Assembly (NCBI GenBank): GCA_004335835.1
Contig: RWJK01001587.1
Span: 56,314 to 120,313 of the forward strand
Direction of reading: 5' to 3'
Length of the DNA: 64,000 nt
Origin: Scenedesmus sp. ARA3
Taxonomy: Eukaryota; Chlorophyta; Chlorophyceae; Sphaeropleales; Scenedesmaceae
Part shown: one piece after another, positions 1-13,000 of the stretch
How positions within the stretch are numbered: position 1 is the stretch's first letter
Layout of the letters: each line of letters opens with the position of its first letter
Position numbers and translations under genes: made by a program
Notes under the pieces: model-generated
Seen by the model: the letters and a program-made list of their open reading frames with translations, nothing else
What the model was told of the DNA's origin: nothing
The model's database searches: none

Positions 1-908
1 GAAGCAGCCCCTGGGTAGTGAACCTCGCAAGTAAACCCCAACCAAGGATGACCCACAGGCCTGCTGGTAGGCAGCTGTCACAGCATTTAGCAAGCTGTTC
101 CATTCAGCTGGTATCTGCAGCAGCAGCAGCGGTAAGTGCAGCACAGAGTGCTTGATGACAGGCAGTGTGCGATGATACAATCTCCATGGGCGCAACCATT
201 TAGGTTTCCCAAAGCGGAAAGCATGCGGTGCTGCTGTGCCTGCCACTACACACCAATGCTGCGCGTGACATCACTCAGCAGGTGCACTGTTGAATAGTAG
301 CACAGCGCACACTGCATTATGGCCCTGATCACCTTTTCAAACGCAGCCGCATTTGCTACAAATCCAGTGGCACGATCAATGGGAGCTGGCTGTGGCGTGA
401 TTGGTTGCACCACTGCTCTGCTTGCAGCACCAATGGCAGTAGCGCCAGCCCTGCAGTGCCTGGCTGCAGCAAGCTGAAGTCTCCTGCACGTGCTGCGTTG
501 ACCATCATTACTAAAAGCGTATACAGATGGTTGTGGAGCTCGCAGCAGCATTGCAGACTGGCCTGATGGGGCGTGTAGGGCCGGCCTGCTGCTGCGTTTC
601 GTGCAATGCCCGGTGATCCTCTGCCGACCACTGCCCTCAATGTGGTTACAGCATCAGTAGCTTTATGCAAGGTGTTTGCTATGACTTTGAGCCAATACAG
701 CTGAGCTCGCTTCGCTGACACAGTAGGGTTTGGTTGACATGTGCTACGCACTCACAGGTGTCGTGACAGCTCAAGGGGGCCAAGGTTTCACAAGATATGA
801 GTTCAGATGATTGCAGTGAGCTGGCTTCGACAGCAACGTGTCACTGCAGCTCCCGCCTTGAATTTTGAAGACAGCCACAGCAGGACAAGCAGTACAACGA
901 CCACCATC
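1..908. other. Upstream stretch with no supportable gene
   Basis: I see short open frames on both strands but no splice-consistent series or recognisable motif. The end of this stretch should hold the promoter and 5' leader of the ubiquitin-like gene beginning at 909. The 3' part of a gene extending from outside the window cannot be excluded. Confidence 0.4.
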
Positions 909-3349
909 ATGCGGATGATTGTCAACTGCACGGGCGGCGGTAGCCACTCCATGGTGCGTAGTGCCACGAGCAGCAACGCTGCTGCAGCTGGGCATGTGCT
1001 GCCCAGACCAACCCAAGCTCACTGCTGTGCGGGTACATGCAGATGCTGCTGGACAGCACCACAGTACAAGACCTGAAGCAGCATATAGAGAGGAAGGAAG
1101 GTGGGGGGTCCTGCAACGTTTTCTTTTGCACTAGCCCAGCAGCCGTGAAATGCTGCGGTAGCACGTGACTCAGATGTGTGCTGTGCAGTACTGCTGGTGT
1201 TGCATCATGCCATGCCTGTCCCTCCTGCAAGCCAGCTTCATCTGCACGCTGCTGCTTTTGACCTGCCTTGCCTGCCTCCAGGCGTGCCCGTGCACCAGCA
1301 GCTGCTGCTATTTGCTGGGCAGGTGCTGTGCCCCGACTCAGCTCTGCTGCTGGACCACTTAGGCCTGGACAAGTTCAGCCTGGCGCATGAGGTGAGCTGC
1401 TGCTGACTGGTGTAACACAGGCGTATGGCGGCCCCTTGCAGGAAAAGTTGTTCAGCGGCTCCTGCAGGCACTCCCTTGTGTGCAGGCTGATGTGCTACAG
1501 GAAGTAGCAGTTGACCTGGACTCAGCACCTAAAGCTAGAGTGGTGGGGCCGCTGCTGCTGCTGCAGGTGGTGGTGGTGCGTAATATGCAGCGCCAGCGGC
1601 CGGTGCAGGTCTACATCTGCCAACTGTGCTGCCGCCGCCGCTGCTACTGCTGCTGCAGGTAGTAGTGTACATGCAGCGCCAGCTGGCAGAGCCTGTGCTG
1701 GTGTACCTCTGCCAGCCAGGCCCAGCACCCTGTCAGCTGCACCCAGAGACAGTCGAGGCACACAGCACCCTTGCAAACATCATGGCCCTGCTGCAGCAGC
1801 GTAAGCTGGCCAGTAGGCCCTTCCCTGTAGCAGCTGGTGCGGCAGACTCACAACGGCAAGGACCAGCAGCAGTGCGTGCAAGCACACACAGCAGCCGGAG
1901 CAGTGTGGCGGATAGCAGCAGTGGGGGTGCTGGCACTGGAAGTGCAGGCGAGAGTGCTGCTGGTGGCAGTGTTATCTTGCCGAGCTGCGTGGTGGTGAAG
2001 CGGCAGGACGGCAGCTGCTGCAGCAGGGTGCGAGTCACAGAGGGCTGCAGCATTGCACAGCTGCAGGACACCATCCAGCAGGTGGAGGTGAGACGCCGGG
2101 CACTGTTCGGTTTATGGCAGCAGATTGCTTGACAGGTACAGGGCAGCAGCTGCTTCATCTTGGCAGGCCACAAGTAATCGCGGGAGCTGGACATGTTTGC
2201 TGCTGGCCAGGTACCCTGACCCTCTGTATGCCAGCGTGCATTGCAAGAGGGCATCAGTGCCTTCGGCTGGAGTCTGTCACAGACCCCCTGCACGCTCTCT
2301 CTCGACTACAGAACACCAGCACCTCGTGATTCCTTTACACTCCTTCTCACATGCACATTGCAGGGCGTGGCCCCCAGCCACCTCAGCTTCTGCCAGGCGC
2401 AGGACGGCTGCCTGCACGTGGTGTGGGGCCCCAGCGCCGACAGCAGCAGCAACAGCCACACTGTGTACAACAGGAGCAGCATGCCGCAGACCACCATGCT
2501 GGTGAGCAGAGAGGCGTGTGTGGTGGTGTACTCAAGGTACTTAGTGATTTGACTTGAAGCGCTCTGCAGTATTGGCAGTGTGCAGCTGCACACCGTTGCC
2601 TGTGCATGCCGCAGACCACCGTGCTGGTGACCACGGAGGCACTTGCAGCGGCGGCAGCGGTACATGCTGCTTTGTGCTTTTGTGAAATGCGCTTCCTGCA
2701 ACCTTGTTACAATATACACGGCACTACAGGTGAATGCCTGTGCACGGCAGAGACAGCCGTTTGAGCGGCAGCTGCATAAGACACGTAGGTTTGCTTCCAG
2801 TGTTGTCGCAGAAGCAACCGTGCAGAATCAACATGCGACTGTGCTGCTGTGCATGTTGCTGCTGCCGCAAATCGCAGGCGAAGAAGGACATTGGCAATCA
2901 AAGCATGCCTTTGAGCGCACTCGTGAAGGAGCAAGCAGTGATGCCATGATGTGCCACAGTGCAGCAGCACAGTGCTGAGTGCATGGCGGCATCACACAGC
3001 GGGTGTGATCGAATTTTTTGAAAGGGTATTTGCTGATGCACTGCTGCCAGGCAGCAACGCCAGTGTTGAGTTCAGCACTGGCTCCTCCTCATGTTCTCAC
3101 AGTACAACTCTGTGTAATGACATGATTTTAATCCTGGATGATACCCAGCCTGGAGTAATGACTGTAAGCCTTGTTGCAGCGGCTGTGGATGCTGGCAAAC
3201 AGGTCTCTGCCCAAGCGTTCAAGGGCGTTCCACGCGGTTCTGTTTGTTTTGTTATCAGGGAAAGCAACATCCTACTGGCTGATCATACACAGCAATTAGA
3301 GCAGTTCCTGCGCGCATTAAACGGGTGTGCAACAACGCTAATCAAATAA
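909..3349 (+). CDS. Ubiquitin-like domain protein with two UBL modules
   Basis: Phase-consistent exons are 909-953, 1043-1100, 1282-1391, 1468 or 1486-1542, 1659-2087, 2364-2501, 2730-2784 and 3000-3349 (stop), about 415 residues. The N-terminus MRMIVNCTGGGSHSM resembles strands 1-2 of ubiquitin. It continues as TVQDLKQHIERKEGVP and QQLLLFAGQVL, the helix plus strand 3-4 signature of a UBL fold. After a Gly/Ser/Ala-rich linker a second module follows at about 1985-2420 (VVVKRQDG, then IAQLQDTIQQVEGVAPSHL). The C-terminal exon (KGVPRGSVCFVIRESNILL) may be a third, more diverged one. No terminal Gly-Gly is seen, so a UBL-domain adaptor is likelier than a conjugated modifier. The start ATG begins the UBL directly. 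The last two exons are less certain than the first six. The wider family is not recognised. Confidence 0.65.
1567..1620 (+). repeat. Truncated acceptor-side copy of UBL-gene exon 5
   Basis: A CTG-rich tract ending in CAG is followed by GTGGTGGTGCGTAATATGCA, then CGCCAGC and a diverged tail. The same pattern begins the real exon at 1659 (GTAGTAGTGTACATGCAGCG). The copy loses similarity after about 50 bp. Confidence 0.6.
2602..2630 (+). repeat. Truncated donor-side copy of UBL-gene exon 6
   Basis: CATGCCGCAGACCACC(G)TGCTG followed by GTGACC repeats the end and donor of the exon finishing at 2501 (ATGCCGCAGACCACCATGCT, donor GTGAGC). Confidence 0.6.
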
Positions 3350-4147
3350 TTCGCAGATCAGTTTCTTTTAAAGTTGGGAGGGGACCTGCCAGGCACAGGC
3401 GTGGCCAACAGCTGGTACAGGGGCCATGTGTGTCGATTTGCTGAGCTGAAGGCAGCACAGCGCAGCAGAACACAGCAGAGCGCAGCAGAACGCAGCACAG
3501 CGCAGCAGTTTGATATGAGTACACATGTAGTAACTACAGTACAGGCCGGTTGCCAGCAGTTGCCGTTCTGAGAACCTGCCACGCCGTAAGTCAGGAAGGT
3601 GACTGCAGGGGTTGCCATTGATACCTACTTTGAAATTCTCAGATATACGTTCGATTTATGTAACGAGCTCCGCACCATGCGCAAGGCTGAGGTGTCCTGG
3701 GCCTGCATGACCTTCACTTCACAGTGAGACAGGTGTCTCAGATGGTGGGTGACTGGTAGTGATGCAATGCCCTAGGAAGGTCAACGGCACCTGCCAGCTG
3801 TTTACTTGGGTACATAGCGCCTATGATACGTTTTAGATTTCATTCAACCTTCAATGTGTTCGCTGTCCGCCTTCGCAGAAGATGTTTGACCGTAAACACA
3901 CCTACACCACAGCTGCTGCGAGGCAGGCGATCTGCATTGCTAAAGCATCTGGATAGGTTTAGAAGTTGCAATTGATGCGGCCACCATTGACCGGTAACAG
4001 CCTTTTAGGGTAGGCTTCGCCTGCCTGTGTCTACAACACGGTGTGTAACAAGTGAGACAACGCAGCACTGCTTAGGCAACAGCTAGGTACCTCGTGCTTC
4101 ATTTTGAGTTTTATACAGAGTTTTCTGTCACGCGTAAGGTCGTCAAC
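3350..4147. other. Intergenic spacer
   Basis: No gene seen. It holds a short imperfect array of CAGCACAGCG/CAGCAGAACR units at about 3455-3510. The remainder is unstructured to the eye. Confidence 0.5.
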
Positions 4148-6152
4148 ATGGCAGCATTGCACACTAGGACGCCCGCTCATGCAGATAGAGTGCTTGGCAA
4201 GAGCTGGGCAAGGCCTGGCAGCACTCGTACGCAGCGTGTAAGGCCTTTTAATGCCGCTGCAAACAGGATTTCCCTTCAGGTGCGGCAGGCGAGTCAAGGA
4301 CAAGTAGTAGCATGTGCCACGTCTGCACATACTATTCCAGCTCTGTCAGCTAAAGCGGTCCGGCGTTGACATAAACATAGATCAGAGCTTTTTGCAGTTG
4401 ATTCTGATGGCAGTTGGGCATAGTGTGCCTCGGGAACAGAGTGCCATACCCGGGAGCGCGCCCCAAGCAATTCTGCAGCTATCAGGGGATTACCGCAGTC
4501 CGTGGCTCCGATTGACATATATATTTAATGCGGTTTATTTTATTAGCAGCGCAGCTGATTTGCGAGGCGCTGACCGCGCCTTCATGACCCTGGCACTCCC
4601 CTTACAGCTGAAACTGGCAGGACCACCTTCACGCAGATCCTAACCACCGCAGCTGCTGCAAACGTTTTACATTGCCTGCAGGATGCCAACCTAGGCCCCT
4701 TCCCACGTCTGCAGGAGATCATCATCAGCGGCCCCAACTGGACCAGCAGCAGCAAGCAGACCAGCCCCAGCAGCCAGAACCAGCAGCAGTTCTCTTCATC
4801 AGCCGTGGAGCATGCAGCAGAAGCAGCAGCAGCAGCTGCACAGCAGAGCAGGGCAGAAGATGATCTTTTCCTGGACCTGCCTCAGTGGGCTCAGCGCTTC
4901 ATGCGCCAGGTGCCAGAGCTACCAAATGGTCGCAGGACGCTGCTGCAGCTGCTGAACTCTTTCGAGGCAGTCAAAGCAAAGGCAGCAGAGGCGTCAGGAG
5001 AGCAGAAGGCAGCAGTGGAGGCCTATCTGCACCTTGCTTTGGTTGACATTGTGTCACAGGCGTGGCAGCAGCACATGGAGGAGCTCGAGCAGTCACTGGA
5101 CATGACAGCTGCACAGGTGCGCAGCCGCCCCACCACCAGCAGCAGCAGCAGTAGCGTCTGAACATGGCAGAGTACCACAGCAGCAGCAGCAGTCTGTATT
5201 GCCAACATGATTTGTCTGATTCTGAAAGGGAACTGTAGTACTCCTGCCAGCAAAAAGCAAGCAGCAGGCGCCCGGCAGCAGCACAGCTGCTGTGCCGTGC
5301 CTCCCCACACGCCGTCTGTCATGCATCCTGCGTCCAAATACAGCCCACCACTTCCCTACATCCATCCATCTTTTTCACCTATCCCTGTCCTGCCTCGTCT
5401 GTCTTTTCCCGTCCTCTCTCCTGCAGGGCCGTGCTAGCCGCACCAGCCAACTGGCACAGCAGCACCTCAACGGCCGCCTCGCGCTCTGCGGCTGCCGCTA
5501 CCTGCGCCTCGAGGCCTCTGCCAACCTGGCCAAGCAGGTCCACCTGCTACTAGATTGCCAGGGCTTTGAACCAGCCATCAAGCTGGCTGCACTGCCTCAG
5601 CCACACACCCTGGGCCTGAACTTCCCTCAGCTGCTGCAGCAGGGCTTAGGCTTGGACCTGGTGAACCCTAAGGTCCGTGCAGTGCCTGCGGAGCAGCTGC
5701 AGTGCCTGCAGGCGCTGCCGTTTGAGGAGTACCACGCAGTGGTCACCTCAGATGCGGCTCTGTCTGGCGAGTGCTGGGCGTTTGACTACTGGGGGAACTG
5801 CGCCTCACTCGCGCCGGCTCCTTTTGCTAAGTTCGGTACAGGGGAGCTGGCAGCGCTCCTGACACAGGAGACTACACTGGCCAGTCTGGAGAATGGGGTT
5901 TGGGGCAGGGCCCTGGTGGCAGCAGCAACTGAGGCTGGCCTTGTCCTGCAAGTTCCTGCAAAGGAGCAGCAGGAGGTGGCAGTCATGGCTGGGGCAGGCA
6001 GTGTGGGCAGTGCATCGGCCTGGCTGTTCCTGCAAGGGCAGCTGGCAGAGACGATGCAGCAGGGAGGGCTGCAGAGGATGCGGCAGCTGGCGCTGGCAGT
6101 GGTTGCGGCGGCTGTGACTGTGCTGCAGGTCGGGCAGCAGCAGCAGCAGTGA
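4148..6152 (+). CDS. Unrecognised protein, possible plastid transit peptide
   Basis: Two exons are well supported. The first is 4608-5116, whose codon frame starts one base before the exon. The second is 5427-6152, ending in TGA. They join in phase 0 across an intron with donor GTGCGC and acceptor CTCCTGCAG. The 5' end is uncertain: ATG 4148 opens MAALHTRTPAHADRVLGKSW, rich in Arg/Ser/Ala/Thr like an algal transit peptide, and has a donor at 4280. Its phase does not fit exon 4608 directly, so at least one middle exon (perhaps in 4398-4540) is missing from my model. The body is largely helical, with an acidic/Leu segment (LFLDLPQWAQRFMRQVPELP) and a Gly/Ala-rich C-terminal half ending in poly-Gln. 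I do not recognise a family. Confidence 0.5.
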
Positions 6153-9100
6153 GGGCAACTACAGCGGATGTATGTGTAGCGCACTGGGTGGATGCAAAGT
6201 ATTAGGAAGCAGGTGTGCTTTGGAGTGGTGGCTCATTATTGTATTGATCAGCATGGTCATACCGAGGAAATGCAATCCGGCTGGGGCCTGGTGTTGCTAG
6301 TTTAATGCATGATTGGGTACTTCGCTGCACAGTTTGTGTATGGAAGGGGCTGGGCATCGCAAGCGGGTGGTGTCTCTGGTGCCTCTTGTATCTGGCCTTT
6401 GGCGGCCATATAATAATTATCAGATGCCGCAGAGCAGGGTTTGTTGGGGCTGTGCAGGGTGCTGGGCGGGTGCATGTGCATACGATCAGGCGCCTGGGTG
6501 TTCGTTCGGGGATCAGCTGCGTTGTATCAGGCTGTGTTGCCCATGTTTGGTGGCCAATCAAACTGGCACACACGAGCCAGAGGTTTTGTTGTATTAGGGT
6601 TCAGTTCAGGGCATGTGCTCTGCTGTTGGTGGTTTAGCCGCGTGGCTCATATGTGCATACACCACTGCCGTCCTTTTCCTGGTGCCTGGCGCTGTCTTTT
6701 CTGTGCGTATGCGGTGGGGTTTGGGGTGGGCACGGCTGTGTTTGGGTGCCTGGTTGCTGTTTGGAGCATGTGCGCGTCATGCGTATGCTTTGATTCTGCG
6801 TGTGTTGAGAGGGTGGGGCTGGGTGCACCGGGCGGGTGGGTGGGGGCAGCAGCAGTGGCAGCCAATCGCGCACATTGCAACTGCGTAGAAAAAAAGCATG
6901 CGAGGAGCTGGGCTGTGCATTGCTGGGTGTCGGCTGCTGCTGCTGCTCTTGTTGCGGTACAGTTGGCGCGTATTAGGTCAAGGTGGTATCGCCGCATAGC
7001 TGTGGTTAGGTCATGAGTCTGGCATGCTGGCATCGCTCTTGCGAGTGTGATGCTCTTGCGAGAGTTTGCTGTGCCTTCTGGCACGCTGTGAACAGGAATC
7101 TGCAGGAGTTGACCTGTTTCAAAGTCCTGGTCTGGGGGCTGCTGTGTGAGAGAGAGGGAGAGCTCTGTGTGGACTGGGGTCTACTGCAGTGTGCTGACTT
7201 GCTTGGCGCTGATGCGTATAAGGGGTGCGTTGTCTTTGCTTGGGCTTGAAGTAGACATACACGCCACTTACATGTATGCGCATACATATGTATGCATGCA
7301 TGCTGTGTGTTGTCATGTGATGTATATATGTACTCGGGCAGGGGGGCCGGTTCCCGCCTGCAGGACAGGGTACAGACCGCGTACGGCGCTGACCGGGTGT
7401 GATAGGGCGGGTTGGGAGAATTGGAGGTGACCAGAGGACATGCTTTAAAGCAGCGATGGCTATGCTGAACCGCAGCATGTGACGAGTACGAAAGAGCGGC
7501 TGCCACAGAACACCCGTGGCCGGCGACGCACTGCACAGCAATGTGTGTACAGCAAGAGTTTGGAGCCTGGACAGCAGCACCATATATACGCATCATATAT
7601 ATGCTCCGCATCACAACCAGCGCAATTTTGCTTGGCGCCGGCTGCCCAATTCACGGCATGCCGGCGCCAAATCCTGCGCACTCCTGCTGACTGGACACTC
7701 TTGTATCTGGCGACCTCTGTGGTGCCTGTATGCCCCTCTGTGCTTTGCTGCAGCCTACTTTGTGCTGTGTTGCGGCACCCACTTTGTGCTGCGCAGCAGC
7801 ACAAATCGTCACTGTGCTTTGCTTGACCCTGCTGACCTGACCGCCTTATACCCAAAAACCCTAAAAAGGCCAGCTTTGGCAGCAACTTGCGCGCCCGACC
7901 TGCTTTTGATTATGGGAGACCCACTTGGTTGACTGCTAGCACTTTTTGATGGCTTTTGTAGCCCCCTTGCTGACTTTAAATAGCCCCCTTGTTGACTGCA
8001 ATGCGTGTTTGGTGACTTGGATTTGGCACAGGCATGTTTGAGAGTTGAGCGCATGCTCAGCAACCGACCTTGCTGGGTTTTAACTTGAGGAAAGATAGGT
8101 TTAGGGTTCGCGCGATGGTGGCGTGGTTTTGGGTGCAGGCTTGAGACCCGTGTTGATACCTGTGATAGGCGCAGTAATCTTTGGTAGTATGGCTGATAAT
8201 GGGCATCAGATTGTGCTGGGTTGTGTTTGTGGGCGGGCTTCTGCAGATGTCGCAGCACAACAGCACAGGTGGTGTAGCACCTTCTAGTGCTGACAAAGAT
8301 TTATCGACTTTAGTCTCTCTTTGCTGCTGGTTGTGCAAGCAGTGGTACGGCTGGCATCAGAAGGCAAGACAACAGAATGCTGCACCAGGCTGTACAACAT
8401 GTTATGCAGTCTGTCATGTCGTTCTTTGCAACTCACAATGGCTGTCGCTGGTGGTTGCTGGCAGGGCTGCTTTGCTGTAGCGTGGCGATGACTGTGATTA
8501 GCCCTGTATCATATGGCAGGTGAAGCAGCTAATATGGTGCTGCTGTGACAGTGCTGGCAGTTGTAGTAGCTGGCAAGTGCTCTGCTGGACGATTGCAACA
8601 CACCAGCAGTAGCACACATTTGGCATTGAACGGCCAGTCAGTCAACGCCATGCTACACTTGGTGGAACCAATTTGGACCCTTGTCAGGTTGACTTTGACT
8701 GTGGTCAACTGTGGTTTGACCACCAGCCTCAGTGGGTTTTCTTGCGTACAAGGTGGTGCTTGCAGGAGAGTGACCACCTGCTGGCTGGACAGCGTTATTA
8801 TTTGTGTGCACCTGCGGCAGCAATTGATTCATTGTTGCAAAATCACAGCAGCAGACAGCATACCTATTATGCGTGTTATGTGTGTCAGGAACCGAGCAGT
8901 GTGACCTGACTTTGACTGCGCACCTGCAGGTGTTGTGTGGTGTTTGCAGGACCCATGCTGGCTACCCTGTTCAGGTCACTGCCAAGCAGTGCCTGGTGGT
9001 CATGCGTGGGGCAGCAGGTCAGCAATGGTTTTGATTGTTGTATGTTTCTGTGCGGCCAATGGAGCGCATCCCTTGAGTGAAGGTAACAGCTGCCATGTCC

Positions 9101-10087
9101 TGCAAACGTGTTCCTTGTCAGTCCTGCTGTTCTCTTACTTCAGTGACATTGCCATGCTGAGCCTTATGAACAGGCACACATACTCACCGCTGTCTTCAAA
9201 AGGAGGCAAACACTCAGGGCTGTTGGGGTACCACGCTTGCCTTGCAGTTGCAGATGGCAAGGCTGGTACAGGTGGCCATCGCAGCCGCTCGGCAGAGCAG
9301 CCACAACTTACTGCTTACAAGAACATCACAAAGCAGCTGCATCTGCTACATACCCACAAGCTCACGAATAAGAGACTCCGTCACCTGCAAGGTCCTTGAG
9401 GCACAGCGCAGCCAGTGCACACACACGCTGTCACACGTTACAACCCTTGAATGCTGTCACACGTTGCAACCGGTTGCCTGCTGTGGATTTGGTGCCAGCA
9501 CCAATACCCTGTCAGCTGACAGGTGGAGGTGGGAGGATTTTGATGCGCTCATTGGCTCGCATAGTGTAATACCACACAGCAAAGGCTAGGTCACTGGCTC
9601 CGCATCATGGTACTGCGCTTGCCCAGCGCACTGGTGCCAAGTTGGCGCGTTTTGGACTCCGAGTAAGGGTCCTCTCTGAGTCTGTGATGAGTCGTTCACA
9701 AGCAGCTACGCAAGCAAGCCCCTAAAAGATTTATACAAAGGCGTTGATGGGTTCACACGAGCTGTTCACACGTAGCTGTGCTGCAAACCGGTAGCCTGGC
9801 GTCATGAGTCAAAACTTCAGCGCCAAAACTCAAGACCTGCCGCAAAAGCCATGAAGTTCAACGCATTGTACGTAAACAATGCGATTTGAGTCGTGTACAA
9901 GAGTTCCGAGGCAAGATCAAGCAGCGTATGTGCATTGCTCAACGCTTGCTCATTCAACTGAAGACGTCTCCTGTGCTGCTGCTGAAACCGTGGTATTGGT
10001 ATCACTGGAACGTTCTTTGATCCTTTGATTACAAAAAGCGACTCTGCAAGCTCTGTTCGGACCGCGCAAGTAGGGCTTGCAGCAATT
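6153..10087. other. 3.9-kb stretch without a supportable gene
   Basis: Open frames of up to about 200 codons occur on both strands. None shows domain motifs, splice-consistent neighbours or a coherent composition. The stretch contains alternating purine-pyrimidine DNA near 7260-7335. A small direct repeat of TAGCCCCCTTG(C/T)TGACT lies at about 7959-8000. GTTGACTTTGACTGTGGTCA-like repeats lie near 8690-8730. Confidence 0.5.
7271..7294. repeat. Overlapping perfect palindromes in purine-pyrimidine DNA
   Basis: ATGTATGCGCATACAT (7271-7286) and GCATACATATGTATGC (7279-7294) are each perfect 16-bp palindromes and overlap by 8 bases. The surrounding 70 bp strictly alternates TG/CA and TA over long runs, which favours cruciform or Z-like structure. 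Confidence 0.7.
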
Positions 10088-13000
10088 ATGGACGCACACA
10101 GCCACGCTGGGCACGCCCACGGGGCTTCCCACCCTGCGACGTCTGTAAGTGAGCTACAACACCCTCCTCATGGCAGCTACGAGGGTCACGTGGTGCCAGG
10201 TACGAGCTGCTGCGCTTGCCAGCTTGCTGCTGCTGCTGCTACTGCCTCCAGGGCCCACAGTGCCACGCCCGCTGCCTGCAATTCTCTACAAATTCAGCGC
10301 ATTTGGTGGCGACTCACACACGTTGATGCTTGTTGGCATGAAGCCAGCCCTCTGTAGTCCAGCTAGTCTGCACCGGCGCCACCAGCACCACCAGCAGCAG
10401 CTCCTCCCTTATGCTGCACAATTCCGCCTCAGTCCCCACCAGGCACAGCAATATGAACAACACCTGTTCCATGGTGTTCTTGCAGGCGTCATGTTCATCA
10501 TCTGGTCAACATACTGGATATGGTCCGTACTAGACATCCACCTACGCACTCGAGCAGCAGGCCTGCACACATACCTCCCCCTGCACACCAACTCCACCGC
10601 CAACAGCAGCAGCAGCACCAAACAACCCGGCAGCAGAGCCAGCAGCAGCCACTGCAGCAGCGGCCGCGGCGAGCCGTTTCGCTCCCGTGCGTGGTACCCC
10701 TGGCCCTACTGGCCTGCAAAGCCAATGGAGCCTATATTCAAAGTGCTGTTCTGCCTGCTGGGTGTGTTTATCGAGCTGTATGTTGGCTTCCGAGGATGGA
10801 GGCCGCTGTACAAAGACGATGGGCACTTTGCTGATTTCCACGCAAACAACTGGCAGGTGAGGGGCGCTGAAGCAGCATTTTGGCGGCAGCGGCAGCAGCA
10901 GCAGCACAATGCAGCAGGGTCGCTCATACACTTTGCTGAGTTCCACGCGAACAACTGGCAGGTGAGGGGCGCTGCAGCAGCATTCTGGCGGCGGCAGCAG
11001 CAGCAGCAGCAGCATGCAGCAATGTCGCTCATACACTTTGTTGAGCTTTACGCAGACAACTGGCAGGTGGGCGGCGCTGCAGCAGCATTTTTGCAGCAGG
11101 ATGCTGGGTGCAGCGGCAGCACCAGCAGCGTACAGCACGTAGTAGTTTGAGCTATTCTTGTGCTGGGCTCCGCACAGATACTTGATAGTTGAGAGGCGCA
11201 GTAGCACCATTCTGGCAGGCAGTGGATGGGACGCAGCAGCTGCAGCAACAGCAGCAGCAGCAGCAGCAGATGAAACAGCAGCAGTGGCAGCAGTGTAGTT
11301 GGAGAGTACGTCACAGCAGCAGAAGCAGCTGCAGCGGCAGCAGCAGCAGCAGCGCAGTCGTGCATTTCATGCCAGCACGCTGTCAGGCAAGCAGCATGAT
11401 CTCAATGCTGGTGTCGCCCTGCTGCTGCTGCCGCTGCTGCTGCTGCTGCTGCCTTGCAGCACGCGCTGATGTACTCAAGCTTTGCTGTGAGTGGCGTGAT
11501 AGACCTCATTGGATACTTCACGCCTCTGCCGCCAGGCACTGAGCAGGTGGGCAGTGCAGAGCAATTACTGGCCGACCCATTGTTTGGAAACACATACATT
11601 GCTATACAATACAATGCAATATGTTTCCGGACTAAAACCTGCGTCAGGCACTAGCCCAGCGAGTTGCTACTGTGCTCATGCGCTGCACCCTTGCCTGCCA
11701 TACACCCTCGCATGCTGCACTAACACACAAGAGCCGTGACAGCAAGACTGCAAGTCTGGACTGACATGTGGTGCCTCGCCTGTTCATGCCCCTCTGCTGC
11801 TGTGCTGTATGCTTTGTGTGATGGTGTGTGAAGCCTCAGCAACAATACGTTCATTGTGTTTCTGGCGTTCCACTCGCAGGGCTTCTTGTCACTCTCATTC
11901 CTGGTTGAGACGCTGCTCATGGGCATGCACGCAAAACCCAATGAGCTCGACCAGCTAGTGCACACGCTGCTCACCTGGATCATGATCGCCAGTCACAACC
12001 ATGCTGCCTGTGTGTCTTGTCGTCTTTCCTGCCTGCAGGGCTGCCTGTCGTTGTCATTTGTTTTAGGGAGACTCTCCATATGGCATGCACGCCAAGCCCT
12101 GTGTGTCCTGCGCAGCAACAACGTTGCCTCCTGTTCTGCCGTTACCTGCCTGCAGGGCTTCTTGCCCCTGTCGTTCTTGGTGGAGACGCTCCTCATGGGC
12201 ATGCACGCCAAACCTAACCGGCTGGATCAGCTGGTGCACACGCTGCTCACCTGGATCATTCTCAAGACCGCATGCTTTTTAAAACCATAATGACCCGCTC
12301 TGCCTGTTCCACCCCTCTGCTGCAGTTCCAATGCCTGTGTCCTGCTGTGTGATTGCGCGTCAACTCGACAACGTCTGCTGTGTTTTTGGTTGTGCCTGCA
12401 GGGCTTTCTCTCGCTGTCATTTCTGGTGGAGACGCTGCTAATGGGCATGCACGCAAAACCTAATGAGCTCGACCAGCTGGTGCACACGCTGCTGACCTGG
12501 ATCATGATCGCCAGTCACAACCACGCTGTCTGTGTTTCTTGCCGCCTTCCCTCCTGCAGGAATGCTTGTCCTTATAACAACCAATTGGAGACCCTTCTCA
12601 TGGGCATGCACGCTAAGCCCAACGACAACAAACACAACTGCCGCTTTTTGCGCCCGCAGGGTTTCCTGTCGCTGTCATTTCTGGTTGAGACGCTGCTCAT
12701 GGGCATGCACGCAAAACCCAACGAGCTCGACCAGCTGGTGCACACGCTGCTGACCTGGATCATGATCGCGTGCATCATCATCAGCGCGGCTGAGATTGCT
12801 GCGCCTCAGAGCCTGCTGCTGGCGCTGCTGCGCGGCATGCTGGTCTTTTTCCAGGGCACATGGTTCTGGCATGTGGGCGCCATCATGTTTAAAGGTGAGC
12901 ACATGCAGCTCGCAGCAATCATAGTTAAAGGCTAGCATGTGCAACTATGTACAGCACTGCCTGGCAGATGCCTTCGTGTTTTGTGGCACTCCTGTGAATG

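Noticed and set aside
6441..7614. Open frames near 200 codons on both strands
   Set aside because: Composition is erratic (Cys/Trp or His/Thr-rich), with no motifs, no splice partners and no exon copies of the kind seen in real genes here.
11842..11879. In-frame text NNTFIVFLAFHSQ before the first TMEM45 exon 4 copy
   Set aside because: It looked like coding sequence. The family alignment is already filled by GTEQ joined to GFLSLSFLVE, phases work with the acceptor at 12660, and no donor follows the first copy; it reads as a pyrimidine-rich intron end.
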